Shown piece after piece: positions 44,401 through 57,690 of a stretch of DNA of 64,000 bases; within the stretch, counting starts at the first letter, position 1, and every line of letters begins with the position of its first letter. This DNA comes from Candolleomyces eurysporus (lineage: Eukaryota > Basidiomycota > Agaricomycetes > Agaricales > Psathyrellaceae), in contig JANBPK010000788.1 in assembly GCA_027579435.1 (NCBI GenBank), forward strand, positions 1 to 64,000, written 5' to 3'. The notes below the pieces were generated by a model. The model was not told where the DNA came from. It saw only the letters and a program-made list of their open reading frames with translations, and made no database searches. A program made the position numbers and the translations under genes.

Positions 44401-47400
44401 GAAACTAGATAAAGACTCTTGAAGGACTTCCTCTTGTAAGACGTTCTTTCCATCTCCTCCGCCGAGAGACCCGACGAGAGCCTCCGTTTTTGATGGGTTG
44501 AGGACCATGTCTAAAAACTGCCCCACTTCGTTCCAGAACTGGTGCAACCGGGGTATGTCGTGCCGTTCAGGGAGGTGGCGGGTGCGGCGCAATGCTTCGT
44601 GAACTCCTTCAAGCTGAGAGTGGAGGTACCGTACGAGTTCGTTGCTTTCGTCTCCAGTTTGCAGTTTTTCGATGAATTGGTGAAGGGTGACTTGGGCACA
44701 CAAAACATCTTTATCTCTTGTCAAGCGGTTGAAATCGGCGTTATGAATGCTTGCGGGGTCGATTGGAATGTTAGGGACTGTGAGGGAGAGGAGCATCCTG
44801 CCGAGGGCAATCCAGGCTAACCCAGATGAAGGTGATTCATCGACCAGCGGTTGAAGGTACTGTGCGACGGAGTGTTTGAAATGCTTGTTGTTTGACCGAA
44901 GGAGTAATGAGACTCTGTCTTTGAGCGGGCACAGTGGGGGCAATTGACGAAGAGTTGCGCTGAGTAGCTCCCCATGCGATTCGAGGAAACAGGAAGTTAT
45001 CTGAAGGACATTAGATAACGATCGGTGGACTAGCGCGTACAACTTACAAGCTCGAGATTCTTCATAAAGAACGCCTCTAACATTTCGGAACGGCTCTGGA
45101 GACTGTCGCATTCTAAATACATTCGCTCGTTTTGGAACCCGACGTGCTGGATGAACTTGGCTAACTGGCTGAGGGGGACGGAGTCGGTAGAGCTATCATA
45201 CACAATGGATTAGCGACATCCTTATGTATCTGCTGCGAGCCAATCTCACCATGATTTGAGCGCGTCGAGAAGATAAATCGGTTTCCTCAGGAATCCAGGA
45301 CCAATCTCAGGTGATATCGACTAGAGTCCTGAACGTCAGCGAAAAGATGAAGGGATCGAGAGAAAGACATGCTCACACTACGTGCATTGAGCTTCCATAT
45401 GGCTTCAAGCCAAGAGATGCTCGCGAAAAGAAATCCTCTTCCGCCATCTAAGAGGATAGTGAGACCACATTTATCCATTAGCTTCAAGCAACGTACCTGA
45501 ATTTGGATGGCCTGACCAAGTCAAACGCTGGTATTGGACAAGGTGTGCGAGCGAGACTTCTTCGTCCCGGCATCCTAGGTGTATGTAACGCTGCATCGCC
45601 TTCATAGACTACGAAAAACTTTGATTAGGCCCGGTCGACCATGAGATAAAGTAACACGTACTTTTTCGACGTCGCAGTCAGATATGATCAATAGTTCCAA
45701 TGCCAACGCGGTGGGGTCAAAGGAATGATCAGTCGGTGTGGTCGCCTCAGCGGCAGTCTCGACGATATTCGAGAAGAGCTGAGATGACATTGAGTTCACG
45801 ATGAAATAGCGACATTATAGAAGACTTACCGAATCAAGATTCGATTTGAGCTCCGCGTATTTGCTCAAGGAGTCTCCCTCCAGAGGCAGCAAACCAACCG
45901 ACATCGTGTCCAGAATTTGATGACGGACAGCTTCAAGAAACATGAATCTTAAAGTCGAAGGAAAAAGACCATGGCCTTTTACTCACCTTCGAACTTTGGC
46001 TCATTCGCTAAGCAACGCGACAGGCTGCTGAATCTTTGGAGGTTGGAGGCGAAATCTTCTGGAATGTAAGAGTAAAAAGAGTCCCAAACTTCCGTCAGGC
46101 CCAAGCCCTTAGTGAGGGATAGCATCTGTTTCAGGCCTTGGATAGAAGACGACAGCCTGGCAAAGGCAGGGGATACGTTGTCGAGGAGGTCGAGGAACCA
46201 TCGTGAAATGGCGTAGGCTCTTGAGAAGTCAAAAGGAACCGTCTGTACGACTTGCACAAGATTCAGGGCGAGTGAAAAGAACATGCACGCCATCCGAGCG
46301 TCAGGCTATTTAAGGGATATTAGACATGACTGCTTCCAAAATGTCGTAAAACTTACGCTGCGACCATGAGGATCAATTAAGAACTCTCCCGTAACTTCAC
46401 TGACTATGTCTTTGACTAGGCCGGATATGATTTGAGTTTCACGGACAATAGCTGCGTGTTTTTCGGTCAGTTGGTTGGCTGGAGTTGAGATAGATTCATC
46501 GACGTCAGAAAGAAAGCGGCACGAGACTAAATCGAGGTAGTTGAGCAGCGCTGAATGATGAGGAGAAAGACCGTCTTGGTCCCTGGATTGGAGCCCGTTG
46601 GAAGCAAGATAAAAGTCAAGCGGCTAGATGGAGTCAGTACATGCCAAAGGTTGCAGTGGGGGAGCCTTACCTTCGCGATACGGGTAACAGATGAACTTTG
46701 ATCCTTAGGGCTGGTCATGTTAAAGAGGATGGTAAGGCCCGATAGAAAATTCGCATCGGAGAGGGTTTCCATCATTTGGCCCCAGCTTGGTATTGAAGAA
46801 CTGAATTTGTTTCGAGTATACACATCGTGGCGGCGGATTAAAGGCAGCAAGGTAGGGATAGTGGTTCGAATAATGACAGGAATAGATGCGATTTGGGGAA
46901 ATGGTGCAGCGAAGGAGAGGGAGGTGGCTTGGTCCAGGAATCCAGGGCATCGACAGGAGCATTGAACAATGCCTAGAGCAGACGATGGAATTGGGTCTTC
47001 GACCGTCAAGAACGGGTACCCGCGACGAACAGCGTCAAACTTCTCGACTGTGCAATGAGGTCCACTTTGGCTGGAGTTGGCAAGCGGTGGAAGGCGAAGA
47101 TGGTCCTGGAGGGCGGCATGGTCGCACTGGTTCTCGCCACCTGTAAGGGTGATTTCGATTCCGCGATTTCTCATAGCGCGAGAAAGCTCTCCATGCTGAG
47201 GGTCCACCGTCATGAACAATCTGAAGTCCTTGTGGGGGACGATGACTTCCACGTGACCATTCACAAATCCTCTCTCACTGAGAACGAGTCGGCCATTATT
47301 TTCGCAGAGGGAGTTGAGTCGATCTAGGACAGAAGGGTTGCATAGATTGGCACCATCCAACAGAATCCAGTGGCCTGACTTCAACGCGCTGACCAGAGGA

Positions 47401-50400
47401 CCGTCTACCCACTCGAATCGACCAGTTGGAGTTTCACCTGTGAGGAGCTCCTCCAATCTTGATTGCAGAGATGCGAGACGATGCTGGGGAATGTCTTCTT
47501 TCTCCGCCAAACTCGAGAACAGATCCCTAACTCGATGTAACTGACCACTCAAGGTGCCGGCGGCTATCATCGTTCGTATTGACTGCAGCTCCTGGCATGC
47601 CTTCCGGGAGGTAGATGACGCCCGAGAGCCACTGTAAGTCCTGAAGAGGTCATGTAGCACGGCGGACGTCTTATCCAGCAATTCGGCCACCTGCCCTCGC
47701 ACGTCTACTTGCTCGAAGCTGCCTAGGATGTCCATGGTGTCTGTTGCCGAGTTTACCGATATCTCTTGCACTTCGTTGCCAGCGAGGGATGCCATGGAAC
47801 GTATCAATTCCGTTTTCCCGGAGTTACGACCCCCGACAATGATAGAGAGCCATGATTGAGAGATGCAGTCACCCAGGGATTCTAAGGTTGTAAGGTTTCT
47901 CTGCAGAAGACGACCGGATCGTTTGCCCGACGCGAAATTATGCCGTGGGAGTGAAAGATGGCCGAGTTCTAGCCGAGATGATGTAAGCGTAAGTGCGGGA
48001 GTTCGGGCGTTTTGTCTTGGGGAGGTGAAGAAGGCGGAGTCGGATATGTGTTGCGCGAGTTCGCGGTCTTTCTGGGTGCGGAATCGTTGGAAATAGACAG
48101 TGTTGAGATAGGCTGTTGGTTGACGATGTGTTTGAATCGACATAAGTGAGCCCCACCGGATGACATCCCGAAGGTTGAATTCCCAAGGGAACCCATCGCG
48201 AGCGAATGCCTTCTTGACCACGACCTCCTGGTTCAGGTTGCTGTTGAAAGTGATCATGGCCTGCAGAATGCTATCTTCGATGTCCGGGAAAAGGTGACGA
48301 CAAACTAGCAGGTAATCATCGGCAGTCAGCTCTTCGACGTAGACCTTGGTGAATCGGTTGACAAATGACTTTGGTAAACCCTTCCTTCCACCTCCTTGAC
48401 TTAAGGGGTTCTGGGCTGCGAAAATGCGGAACGAAGGGTGGCAGTTGAAGCTCCTTCCAAGCTCCGGGATGAAAACAGAACCCCTGTGATCGAGGACAGC
48501 ATTGAGGCCTTCCAGGACTGCCTGAGGAGCCAGGTTCATTTCGTCGAGAAGCACCCAGTGGCCAAGTTGCAGAGCTTGAAGAAATTCTCCATCCCTCCAT
48601 GCAAACTCCCCTAGCCGGCCACCTTCAACGGGAAGATCGGAGCCGAAAAGGTCGACGAGGTCGGTTTGGTCGGAAAGGTTGATTCGATGAAGATGCTGGC
48701 CAGCGATGTTCGCCAACGCAACAACAAGACTCGTTTTGCCAACTCCTGGGCTTCCTTCGAGGAGGATAGGCTTCGAAACCTGGCAAGCCCTAACGAGCCG
48801 CATGGCGTTATCTTGCGTAGTGGGGGCCGAGAGGGTGAAAAGATGGGGTTTAGGTTCGTGTTCTCCAACCTTCAACGAGAAGGGGCCAAGTTTGACGAAG
48901 CCCTCTGACTGGTGGGACTCATCGACATCTGTTGAAGGGGGATCCAGCGACACAAGGGTCTGGAGCTTCTCCACCGCTTCCGCCCTGATCTTGGATATGG
49001 CGTCCCTGGAGTATCCGGACAATTGAGGGAGTGAGCTTAGGCCGTCGAGATATGTCATGTGGGCGCCGTGGTGCTGAAAACGACGATAAGTGATAAATTA
49101 TTGAGAACAGCAGATTGACCTACGAAGACTTCGTTGCTACCAAGGGAGCAAAGCGAAGAGTTATGCATACTGTTGACAAACGTAATCCAAGCCTAGATAT
49201 GAGGGTCAGCGAAAAGTCGACGCGCAGTATCGCAGAACTCACCAGGATGTCTCGAAGTGTGAGGATACTATGGTCACCGATTCGGGCGCACAACCACTCG
49301 ATGAAGTCCAACATGGGGCCAGTGAACGAGTGAAGGTTCTTCGACACCCACATACTATCAGAGATCAGTTGTAAATCATGCCTATCGTCCACTTGAGGAA
49401 CCCATATCTCGGTGAACCGATTCCGAAGCGCAGGTGAAAGCTCTTTCTTCCCGTAGTCGCCTCCGGGATTCATCGTCGCAACAAGTCGGAATCCTTCGTC
49501 TGCTTGAATGACCGGACTTTCCTCTCCAGATCCTCCACGCTCGGCCAACACGATAGTTCGGTCAGGTTCTAGAACGCTGTTCAGCCTCTCCAGCACCGAA
49601 TCTTCAGCCAAGGAGATCTCGTCAAGCAGGAAAACCTCCCCGGTCCGCATGGCCTCGATGAGAGGCCCATCTCGCCACTCAAAGATAGATTGTGAACGAA
49701 CGAGTTTGGTTCGGACTCCTTCCAGAGTCGCACGGGCAGAAGGGTCGAGGTCGGACGACTTGAGTGCCTGTTCTAGGACTTGCTGGATGACCTGAGGTTC
49801 AAACTCGTCGGAGCCAATGAGTCCCAGCTGTTGAAGTAGCGACGCGGCTTCTTGGATAGTTTCAGCTGTGAGAGCCTGTCGATTCCTTAAGGGGCGCAGT
49901 CCACCAATGATGTCGGCTGTCTCTGTGTTTTGATGGCAACTAAGCCCATGAAGCCTTCGGTTGACCGCATCCGCAAATACTTGGCACACAGAGGTCTTCC
50001 CAGATCCTGTCTCTCCCACCAGCAACACCGGTTCGTTGAATTTGAGCGCGCGACTGAGGAGGATGAAGAGGCGTTGCATGGCCTTGGTCCAAATGATGTT
50101 CGTCGGTGGCAGGGTGCAGCCCAAGAACTGGGCGAGATCGGCTTCATATCGACGGAGGTCGTATAAACTGCTCTCGTCAATCCGGACTTTCATGACAGTT
50201 TCGATCACTTCCTTCACCGCAACCTTGTCTTCTTCCCGACGAGTCCTCTCTGCCAACAGCATATACCCGTTCTCAGCAAGTTCCTGGTACCCAACAGCAT
50301 CTCTTCCGGCCCATCTGAAAAGGTCTCGCAACGTAACGAAGCCTTGTTTGCTCTCGAACACACGGCTGGACTGCCGACGTTTTTGGAGTTGTCGGAAGAC

Positions 50401-53400
50401 CTCGACGATCTTCTTTCCATACGAGGGGGCGATACGACACCGCTCGCAAAGGATGACCTCCAGTTCGGCCTGAGGAACGTCTTCAAACTGAACCTCGAGG
50501 AACCGATTCCGGAACGCGCGAGACAGGATCTTTCGACCTGCATACAATCCAGGAGGGTTCTGAGTGGCGAAGAGCATGAAATGGGGATGCGGCCTGACGA
50601 CCTCATGCGTTTCGGGGATCACGAGTTCGCGGTTATCGTCGAGCAGTCGGTTGAGAGCCTCCAATACGTCCGTTGGGGCAAGGTTGAGTTCGTCCAACAC
50701 GATCCAGCTTCCCTTCCGCAAGGCTTGCACAAGCAGTCCGTCTTTGAAGACCAGCTTGCCCGTCGTTGGGTCTGAAACGTAGGATCCAATGTACTCTTGA
50801 ATGTCTGTATGCTCGTGGTTGTTGATGCGGATGAATTCATGGCCTGTCCGTTTTGCCAGGTACTCGATGGAACTTGTCTTGCCGGCCGATGTAGGTCCTT
50901 CAATGAGAACTGGGAACCTCCTCGTCAAGATAATTCGCGCAAGATCCTTAAGCTTGGTCTCGACGGAAGGGGTCATGATGTAGTGTTCCATCGGCTCCTG
51001 GGGCAATGGGCCCTTGGCAAGATAGAAAGGACCAAACTTGACGTAGTCGTCGACATTCTGAGGGGGGTTGGGCTCTCGGGTCAGCATGGAGCGAGGATTG
51101 CGAACACCGGCCAGCAAGTGCTTGTGAGCCAATGCCATGACGAGTTCTGCACTGGGAGAATCGAGGACCATGGTGAACGCCATCAAACAGCCTTCCCAGA
51201 TTGCTCGGCGAAGGCTATAGGTGCTGGCGATATCTGCTGCGAAGGTCAATGCTCGAGCCAGCGTACGCATGCTGAAGTGAGGTCGATGATTGGACCCATC
51301 TGCGAGAAGGCGCTTCTCGGCCAAATCCTTCACGGCCAGGTAGAACTCTGCTACGTTCATGATGGCGCCTTTGTCGCTGACGGCATGAGGACCAATGTAC
51401 TTCTCGATGATGCTGAGTAAAGTGTCCTTGTCTGCGTCGGGTGGTGGCACGTCGATCTCGGTGAACTTTGACCTGATGTTTGGCGGGAGATCCTTCTTCC
51501 CGACATCGGTGGCGGGGTTCATGCAAGCGAATAGCCGGAACTCTGGGTGCCTTGGCACTGGTTCCAGTTCTCCGTGCTCGGTCAATGTGATGGAGGCGGT
51601 GGGGCCGTGCAGAAGGCTGGATATACATTCCAATGTTTCGGGGCTGGCGAGATTGATTTCATCCAAGAGAATCCTAGATAAACCGGTTTTCATTAAAAGG
51701 CTTTCGCAACAAAGACATAAACACATACCAATCGCCAGACCGAAGCGCTTTGATCAATGGACCTTCGACAAAGCCGAACGCGAATTTGCCCTTCCCATGA
51801 ACATGCTGAACCTCGAATTCCTCAACGTCCTTCAAAAACCTCGCCCATGCCTGCTCTCTATCCTGCGCACCCCCCTCGACCTTCCGCCGTTTACGAGGCA
51901 AGGCTGCCTCGGCCTCTCTGTCTAGATCCTGACTACGAATGGATATCAGAAAAAAGGATTCAGAAGCTATCATAAATTTCAACCTACCTTGTAGTACCCT
52001 GCTGCTTCGCCTTATACCTCTCCTGCGCCATCTTCACACTCTCCTTCCACAACCCAACCACACGCTTCCACTTCCCCTCGTTCACCGCCTTCCTCACCGN
52101 ACGTCTCAAACTTTTCATTCTTCTTCCTACTGAACGTGGCTCCAAACAACTCGGAGAACCGTTCTTGAAGCAGGGATCCAGGGATACGAGCATCGACGGG
52201 TTTCAGTCCACCAATTAGGTCCGAAGATTCTGTTTGTTGCGATAGATTAAGCGAAATTAGAGGTCGTCGTAGCGTAGACGCAAGATGTGTCACGACGCTG
52301 GTTTTCCCTGTGCCAGTCTCTCCTGTAAGAAGGACCGGCTCTTCATGGGATACAGCACTCGCGATGCGAGAAAGCAGGCACACTGCAGGTCGGTGGAGTG
52401 CGAACGGTCGTGATGAGGGAGCAAAGGGGGTAGATTGAACTTTACGGGAAGGTAGATAGGTGCGGGATATCCGCAAGCCCGTTGTCGAGCCATTGGCGTC
52501 TGTTTCGACTTGGAAATCTGGGGTTCTTCGGTCGGTAAGCCACTGGCACCTATCGGGATCCAACCCGAGATGTTCGCCGACAATGTTCGCAACGACGTCC
52601 ATAGCCGCTCGAGAAGCCGTGGTCATGGTTCCTGCACCAAAGAAAACGTCGCGAGCTTCGAGGTAGATGTCTTCCTTGAGAGCGGGATTGGAGAAAACTG
52701 AGGAAAGGGTCGGCTGTTCGGTATCGATGTCCATGATATTAGAGCTGGGTGGGAGGAGCTGCTCGATCCGACGACTGAACTTCATCAGATCTTGCAAACC
52801 AAACTCTCTCGAGGAGGTGGGACGCTGGGTGTTAAGGGAGTTCCACATGTGGATGATAGCTTTGGCGGTATTCCCAGCGAGGCGAGGGAATCGAGTGGCA
52901 ATGATAGTGTTGAGCTCGTCCAACGACGGCGAGTCAAGTGTGATTTCGTAGAACTTGTGGGCGGAGAAAAAAGTTGGCGTAGGGAACTTATGAGAAGGGG
53001 TTAACGGTACTGAACGCGTTGCGAAAATCAAAAAGTCTTCATGCGCGATGACTTCTCCCCGACCTGGAACCTGTATGGATGCCCGGCCCCCAATCCATTT
53101 GCCTGCGCGAAGAGATTCGACAAGGGGCTTCAGCGTTCCAAGCACTTCATTGGATCCACGGTCAACATCCTCCAATACAATCCACTTCCCCTCCCGCATT
53201 GCACGAACAAGGACACCCTCCTTCCATTCGAAAGTGCCGGGTTGGGTAGCAGACGAAAGATACGACCCGAGCAATGCTCGTGCATCTAGCGAAGTATCGG
53301 CCAGGTGTAGTGTCACGATCTGGCTTTTGGTGCCAGGGTGAAGGATGCTAGCGATATGATTAAGCAAAAGGGCTTTGCCCGCAGAAGGTGCGGAAGTGAG

Positions 53401-54455
53401 TAGAGTTGGAAGTCGAAGGGAGATGTGGTGGGCAAGCCTGCATAGTGCTGCGTTGGAGGTTGGGATAGGAATATAATGTGGAGAATGCCCTTGCATTTTC
53501 GAGGACTTCAACAGCAATACACCTTCGACATTCTCTATTGAAGCACTAGGAACAAACTATTAGATGTTAAGATCAGAACGGAGGACTCGAAACATACCTC
53601 AGGTCAGAATTTTGCATGAAATACGATGGATCGCCCTCTTCTCGGGCATAGAAATCAACGGTTTCTGTCACCAATCGGCCCCTCTCCTCTCGAACTCGCT
53701 GAATCTCAACAGGCTCCATTATCCACCCATCTACGAACTTTCTCGTTCCGTCTACGTTCGTTCCATACTCCAACGGGCAGTCCGCCTCGCCCATTGCGCC
53801 TAGGAGTTGCTGCTCGAGCTTTTCACTCTCCACCTCGCCCATCCCTGCTTGAATAGCGTAGCACTTGATGGCCAATAATCGAATCCCATTGTCGACGCCT
53901 TCTGCCCAAATGAGCTGCGAAAGTGGTGCCAATGGCCATTGGAGTTGGCCCGGAAGCTGTCGATTAGCTTGCAAGATTCGGTAGTATGATAACAGTAGTC
54001 GGTGAATTCGTGAGGCGTCTATTGAAGAAGGAGGATTGGATTCCGACAAGAAGGCTAGTGGGCCGTTGGGGAAGAAGTTTTGCAAGAGACGCGATAGAAT
54101 ACTATGATGGGTTCAGATTCGCCAGGCTCGTAAAAACGGATCAAACATACGGAAATAGTTCCTCATGAACCTCGATTAGCAAGGACAATGCCACCAAATT
54201 GTCCTCTGAGCCCTCGTCCAGCCATCGTGCGCACAATTCAGTCAAAATTGGGCGGAAGAGTGTCGCGATAATCTGAGTGTAGGCTGGGTTGGAGAGTAGT
54301 TGGGAAAGGATACTGAGAAATTCTTGGGTGCTCGAGGCAGACTGGAGCTTCGCAATACACGATGTTCCTGGAGGGATTAGAGATGCCAGGTGTTGGGTTT
54401 GTCGTCGCAGATTGATTGCAAGGGGATTGAAGGGTGTTGTAGGATCGTGCGCCAT
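38403..54455 (-). CDS. MDN1: Midasin, dynein-like AAA ATPase of pre-60S maturation
   Basis: Rea1/midasin removes assembly factors from nuclear pre-60S particles. Seventeen exons (minus): 54455-54151, 54101-53598, 53545-51988, 51932-51729, 51673-49243, 49192-49124, 49073-46671, 46623-46357, 46305-45987, 45930-45830, 45778-45662, 45608-45497, 45447-45377, 45320-45250, 45192-45048, 45000-42103, 42042-38403. About 5,070 aa (yeast ~4,900). Six P-loops lie near residues 320 (degenerate, APSAGKA), 680 (GETGTGKTS), 1110 (GPTSAGKTS), 1410 (GETGSGKTS), 1790 (GSPGVGKTS) and 2100 (GGRNSGKTE). A long linker, an Asp/Glu-rich region (~4190-4670) and a C-terminal MIDAS domain (VLIAIDDSRSMAES) follow. Two frame breaks look like sequence errors: the N at 52100 (removing it restores FETSVRKAV) and the 8-base C-run at 43002-43009, one base too long. 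The start at MAHDPTTPF follows family length. Confidence 0.95.
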
Positions 54456-54868
54456 GTTTTGACGCTGGAAAAAGACCATCAGTTCGTATTGCAACCCTCG
54501 GAGCTTCATTTCAGCGAACCTTTTGGGGTGTATAGTCCGTATATCGACTGTTTTCTGTATTCTGCGTTGAGGTACCCACTGGCTAGGTGCAACCTTGGCT
54601 GGAGCAGACTCGCGACGGCCTCGCTTCCGAACAAAATATTTACGCACGTGACTGATTGCTCAATCTAATCTTATCTGCGGGCGTCTACACAGTTACGGAA
54701 GCAATTGAGTTAGGAGATAAGAGCTGCGCAAAAGGGTTGTAACAAGGAATGCACTGTCCGAAATATTCCAAAAAATGTTCTGCTTGTGTAGAGATAATAT
54801 GCGACTATAGTCCATAGGCCAAAGAAGTCCATGAAACGAACCATTGATCCAAATAGTAGAATTCTGAT
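54456..54868. other. Intergenic, midasin promoter
   Basis: 413 bp between the midasin ATG and the F-box stop, same strand. The midasin frame stays open upstream to about 54647, so part could be coding if an upstream start (for example near 54647) were used, but the predicted extra residues are very basic (KRGRRESAPAKV) and not family-like. AT-rich near 54700-54830. Confidence 0.4.
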
Positions 54869-56686
54869 CTAGGCGTTAAGAGACGAGTCTTCATCCAACG
54901 AGTCCTCTGGTTCTAGCTCCTCCTCCAGCTCTTCCTCCTCTTCTTCGTAGTACAATTCTATCTTGACAATACCCGCAGGAAGGTCGCTCCACGACGTTCC
55001 TTCTCCCATCTGCCACTGTCCAAGCTGAACAAGCTCATCGAGGACGAGGTCGTCCCCCTTCATATTCGGCGACCACCTGAGAACCCAGAGGCTCAAACCA
55101 GGCCCAGCAGCACTCTCCACTGCTCTCCGTTGGATTTCTCTCTTCACCTCCATCCCCGACACCCCTGCCACCTTCAACATCTGCAACCGCGGAAGAAGCA
55201 ACTTGTACGGCGAACCCGCAGTAGACCGTAGTGCCCCCCACTGATCTACCTCCGTTATCCCCGCAAATACCCCCCAAAAACCTGCATTCACCCTCCTAAA
55301 GTCAACCTCCAAATGCTTCAATCCTTCCAAGCACCGCAGTAATGTCTGCCAGCTCGAGGGGCTACAATCCAAAGCTGTGATGGCAAGCGTCTCGAGCCGT
55401 GAAAGGTTTGGCAATGGACCGTCGAAGCGGATATCACAACGAGGCATAGTCGCAGTCGTTGTCGCACTCCTATGCGTGGCACATTCCGCCGGAANCGTCG
55501 ACGGTTCTTCTTGTTGTCGTCGAGACTCGGTGTAGTCCAAATCAGACGACAAAAGCGAAGAAATCGAAATCTTCGACCGCCGTCTCGACTCCACCTTCGC
55601 TGGCCCCGAGCACCCCGGAATCCCACCAGCCGAGTCCTCGAGGACATCCCTCCTCGTGAGCAGCTCGATAAACGGGCTGAAATCCTGCTCGGGCAGGTCC
55701 CACGACATCTTCTTCGCACTCGGCAAATACAACCTCTCCGCCAGCTCGCACAGATAGCCCGGATCGAGGTCGGTCAGCTTCAGATCCTCCAGCTCCTCCA
55801 GCTCGATCTTCTCCTTCCCCGGAGGCCACACCGGGCTCTGTTGATCCCCCCCAGCGCCGCTCTGCGACCGAGGGCCGGAATAATGGAGGTACAGACTCTG
55901 CATCTGCGGACTGAGCCGCAGCATCCGGTCCCAGGAGTCGTACGGGGGTCGAATATTATCCGGGTGCAACGCCAGCTCCAGTTTATGCAGGTTCATGAGG
56001 TAGGGACTCTTCAACCAGGGAAGGTTAACCCCAATCAACGAGACATTGCGCAACTTGGGCACTGTGTTGCTGAACACGACGACAGGGGGGCGGTAGGTAG
56101 CGAGGTAGAGGTTCTGCGATGTACCATAATCTTCGAAATGGTAGAGTTGAAGAGTTTCCAACAATGGAGCGGGCCCGCAAGTCGAGAGGTAGTGCCGCGC
56201 TTGGAGTTTACACTCGTTGTCCCGAATCTTCAGGTGGAACGATCTCCAGTGGCGGACGTGGGGGATGATCAGGTCAAACACCTCGACTATCTCCTCCCTG
56301 CACAAGGTGACACCCTCGATGTGCTCTTCGACAGCTACTGTGTCAACGAGGATGTCAAGGAGGTATGTCGAGGTGGTGGAGCATCGCTCCAAGTAAGCTG
56401 CGGCCCGAGCGAGGTGGACGGGCTCTCGCAAATGGAGCGTCGTCCAGAGGGAGGGCGTGCGCAGTGCAATCGTCCGCCAACGCTGGCACACATGGGAGAC
56501 AAGAAGCTGGAATGAGGATGGGGGAGGGTAGTAATCCTGGTTCGGTTTGAGCAAAAAGGGTGAATCTTCGTAGAGATAGTTGAACCCCGCCCCCAGGGTG
56601 AAGATGCGGGTTAGAAGCTCGACGGGAAGGGCATCAATGCGACTGTTGGGGTGGCACACGAATTCGACCGACTTCAGAGTAGGCAT
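54869..56686 (-). CDS. F-box-like protein with LRR-type C-terminus
   Basis: Single-exon frame of 605 codons starting MPTLKSVEFVCHPNSRIDAL. An F-box (DALPVELLTRIFTLGAG ... LLVSHVCQRWRTIALRTPSLW) spans about residues 17-80, the arrangement common to the large Agaricomycete F-box family. The remainder has irregular leucine-rich segments (LLETLQLYHFED, LHKLELALHPDN, LEELEDLKLTDLDPGYLCEL, LSRLETLAITALD, LKHLEVDFRRVNAGFW) and ends in an acidic tail (YYEEEEEELEEELEPE). By analogy it would be the substrate adaptor of an SCF ubiquitin ligase; the target is unknown. A GTG three codons upstream is not used. One N (55495) lies in a codon without frame effect. Lack of introns is unusual here and suggests recent family expansion or retroposition. 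Confidence 0.88.
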   Translation of the reverse strand: MPTLKSVEFVCHPNSRIDALPVELLTRIFTLGAGFNYLYEDSPFLLKPNQDYYPPPSSFQLLVSHVCQRWRTIALRTPSLWTTLHLREPVHLARAAAYLERCSTTSTYLLDILVDTVAVEEHIEGVTLCREEIVEVFDLIIPHVRHWRSFHLKIRDNECKLQARHYLSTCGPAPLLETLQLYHFEDYGTSQNLYLATYRPPVVVFSNTVPKLRNVSLIGVNLPWLKSPYLMNLHKLELALHPDNIRPPYDSWDRMLRLSPQMQSLYLHYSGPRSQSGAGGDQQSPVWPPGKEKIELEELEDLKLTDLDPGYLCELAERLYLPSAKKMSWDLPEQDFSPFIELLTRRDVLEDSAGGIPGCSGPAKVESRRRSKISISSLLSSDLDYTESRRQQEEPSTXPAECATHRSATTTATMPRCDIRFDGPLPNLSRLETLAITALDCSPSSWQTLLRCLEGLKHLEVDFRRVNAGFWGVFAGITEVDQWGALRSTAGSPYKLLLPRLQMLKVAGVSGMEVKREIQRRAVESAAGPGLSLWVLRWSPNMKGDDLVLDELVQLGQWQMGEGTSWSDLPAGIVKIELYYEEEEEELEEELEPEDSLDEDSSLNA

Positions 56687-57690
56687 TGTGAGCACGGTGA
56701 GATGGAGAGGCTCTCGATTGGATGGGGTTTGGAGTGGTCGTAGTCAGATGGGCATGGGGGAAGGGGCCTCGATCCTTAATCGATATGTGAATATAGTCGG
56801 ACCGTGGCCGAGGACATAATTCTGTGCCCGAAAGCNTTTTTTCTTCCAAACTTACTGAGCTGGCAACGGCCCTATATTAGCCCCTAGAGTGAGCCACTAG
56901 ACCAAATGACAAGTCAAGCGTGAATCCACTCACAATGCGGTCGCTCGAGGGCTTCGTCAGTCAGGAGGAAGCTATGCCAACCACCTGGTACGAAAAATCG
57001 TGAAAGTCGATGACATCCACAGGGACGAGCTGAACAGGTAGGAGCAGCTATTAGTAGGGCAAGAAGGTGTGTGAGTACATCAACCTTCGCCATGACCCGA
57101 CGATCCCCAAGGCCCAACGAAAGAACCTTCGGCAAGCAGAAAGCTGTCAATTTGAACCTGAAGCTTGTGTCCCGATCGGCAAGCCCGACTACTCGTTCGA
57201 GCGTGTCACCAGGTGTGGCCAGGCTGAAACGCTTCGATATCAATTTCTTTTCGAGCTTGCACGTTATGTAAAGGGCAACGGAGAAGTCTGAAAGGGCGGA
57301 TGAAGATGAAAAGTGACATGAGAGATCACGGAAGTGAGGTGCCTAATCCGTGCACCGCGCAGGGCAAGGCGTATTGCGAGCGTACAGCGGGGCAAGGGGG
57401 TGCAAAGCTGGGGAATACCCTATCAGCGAGCAAGCAGGTGCCCAGAGAAGAGAATTCCAGAAGCCAGAGGCAATAGCATTGTTATGGAATCCACCAAACG
57501 GAAATCTATGAGTAGGTTAGATTAGAATTCGATTGATATGCACTCAGGACTGTAGGAAGGCAGGTAGAACTCCAATACTCGTGCGTTCATTTCCGGTACA
57601 CTCTGCTTAAGCTTATTATCTGAACATTTCTGCAGAGGAAAGGTATGAGATACGCGGACGGAATCTAGACACGACGAAACCAGATAGTGC
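56687..57690. other. Intergenic, F-box promoter and RPT5 3' flank
   Basis: About 1 kb. The first 150 bp are the F-box 5' flank. A minus-strand frame at 57093-56914 begins MAKVDVLTHLLALLIAAPTC, which resembles a signal peptide, and ends after 59 residues with four later cysteines; I do not call it a gene (see findings). An N at 56836 precedes a T-run. No other feature is seen. Confidence 0.4.

Noticed and set aside
47300..51925. Long plus-strand frames inside the midasin locus (for example 50797-51420, 207 codons)
   Set aside because: Antisense shadows of long conserved minus-strand exons; no motifs of their own.
55472..56515. 347-codon plus-strand frame
   Set aside because: Opposite the F-box gene, whose minus-strand product has a recognisable F-box and leucine-rich segments; the plus frame is Arg/Gln-rich noise.
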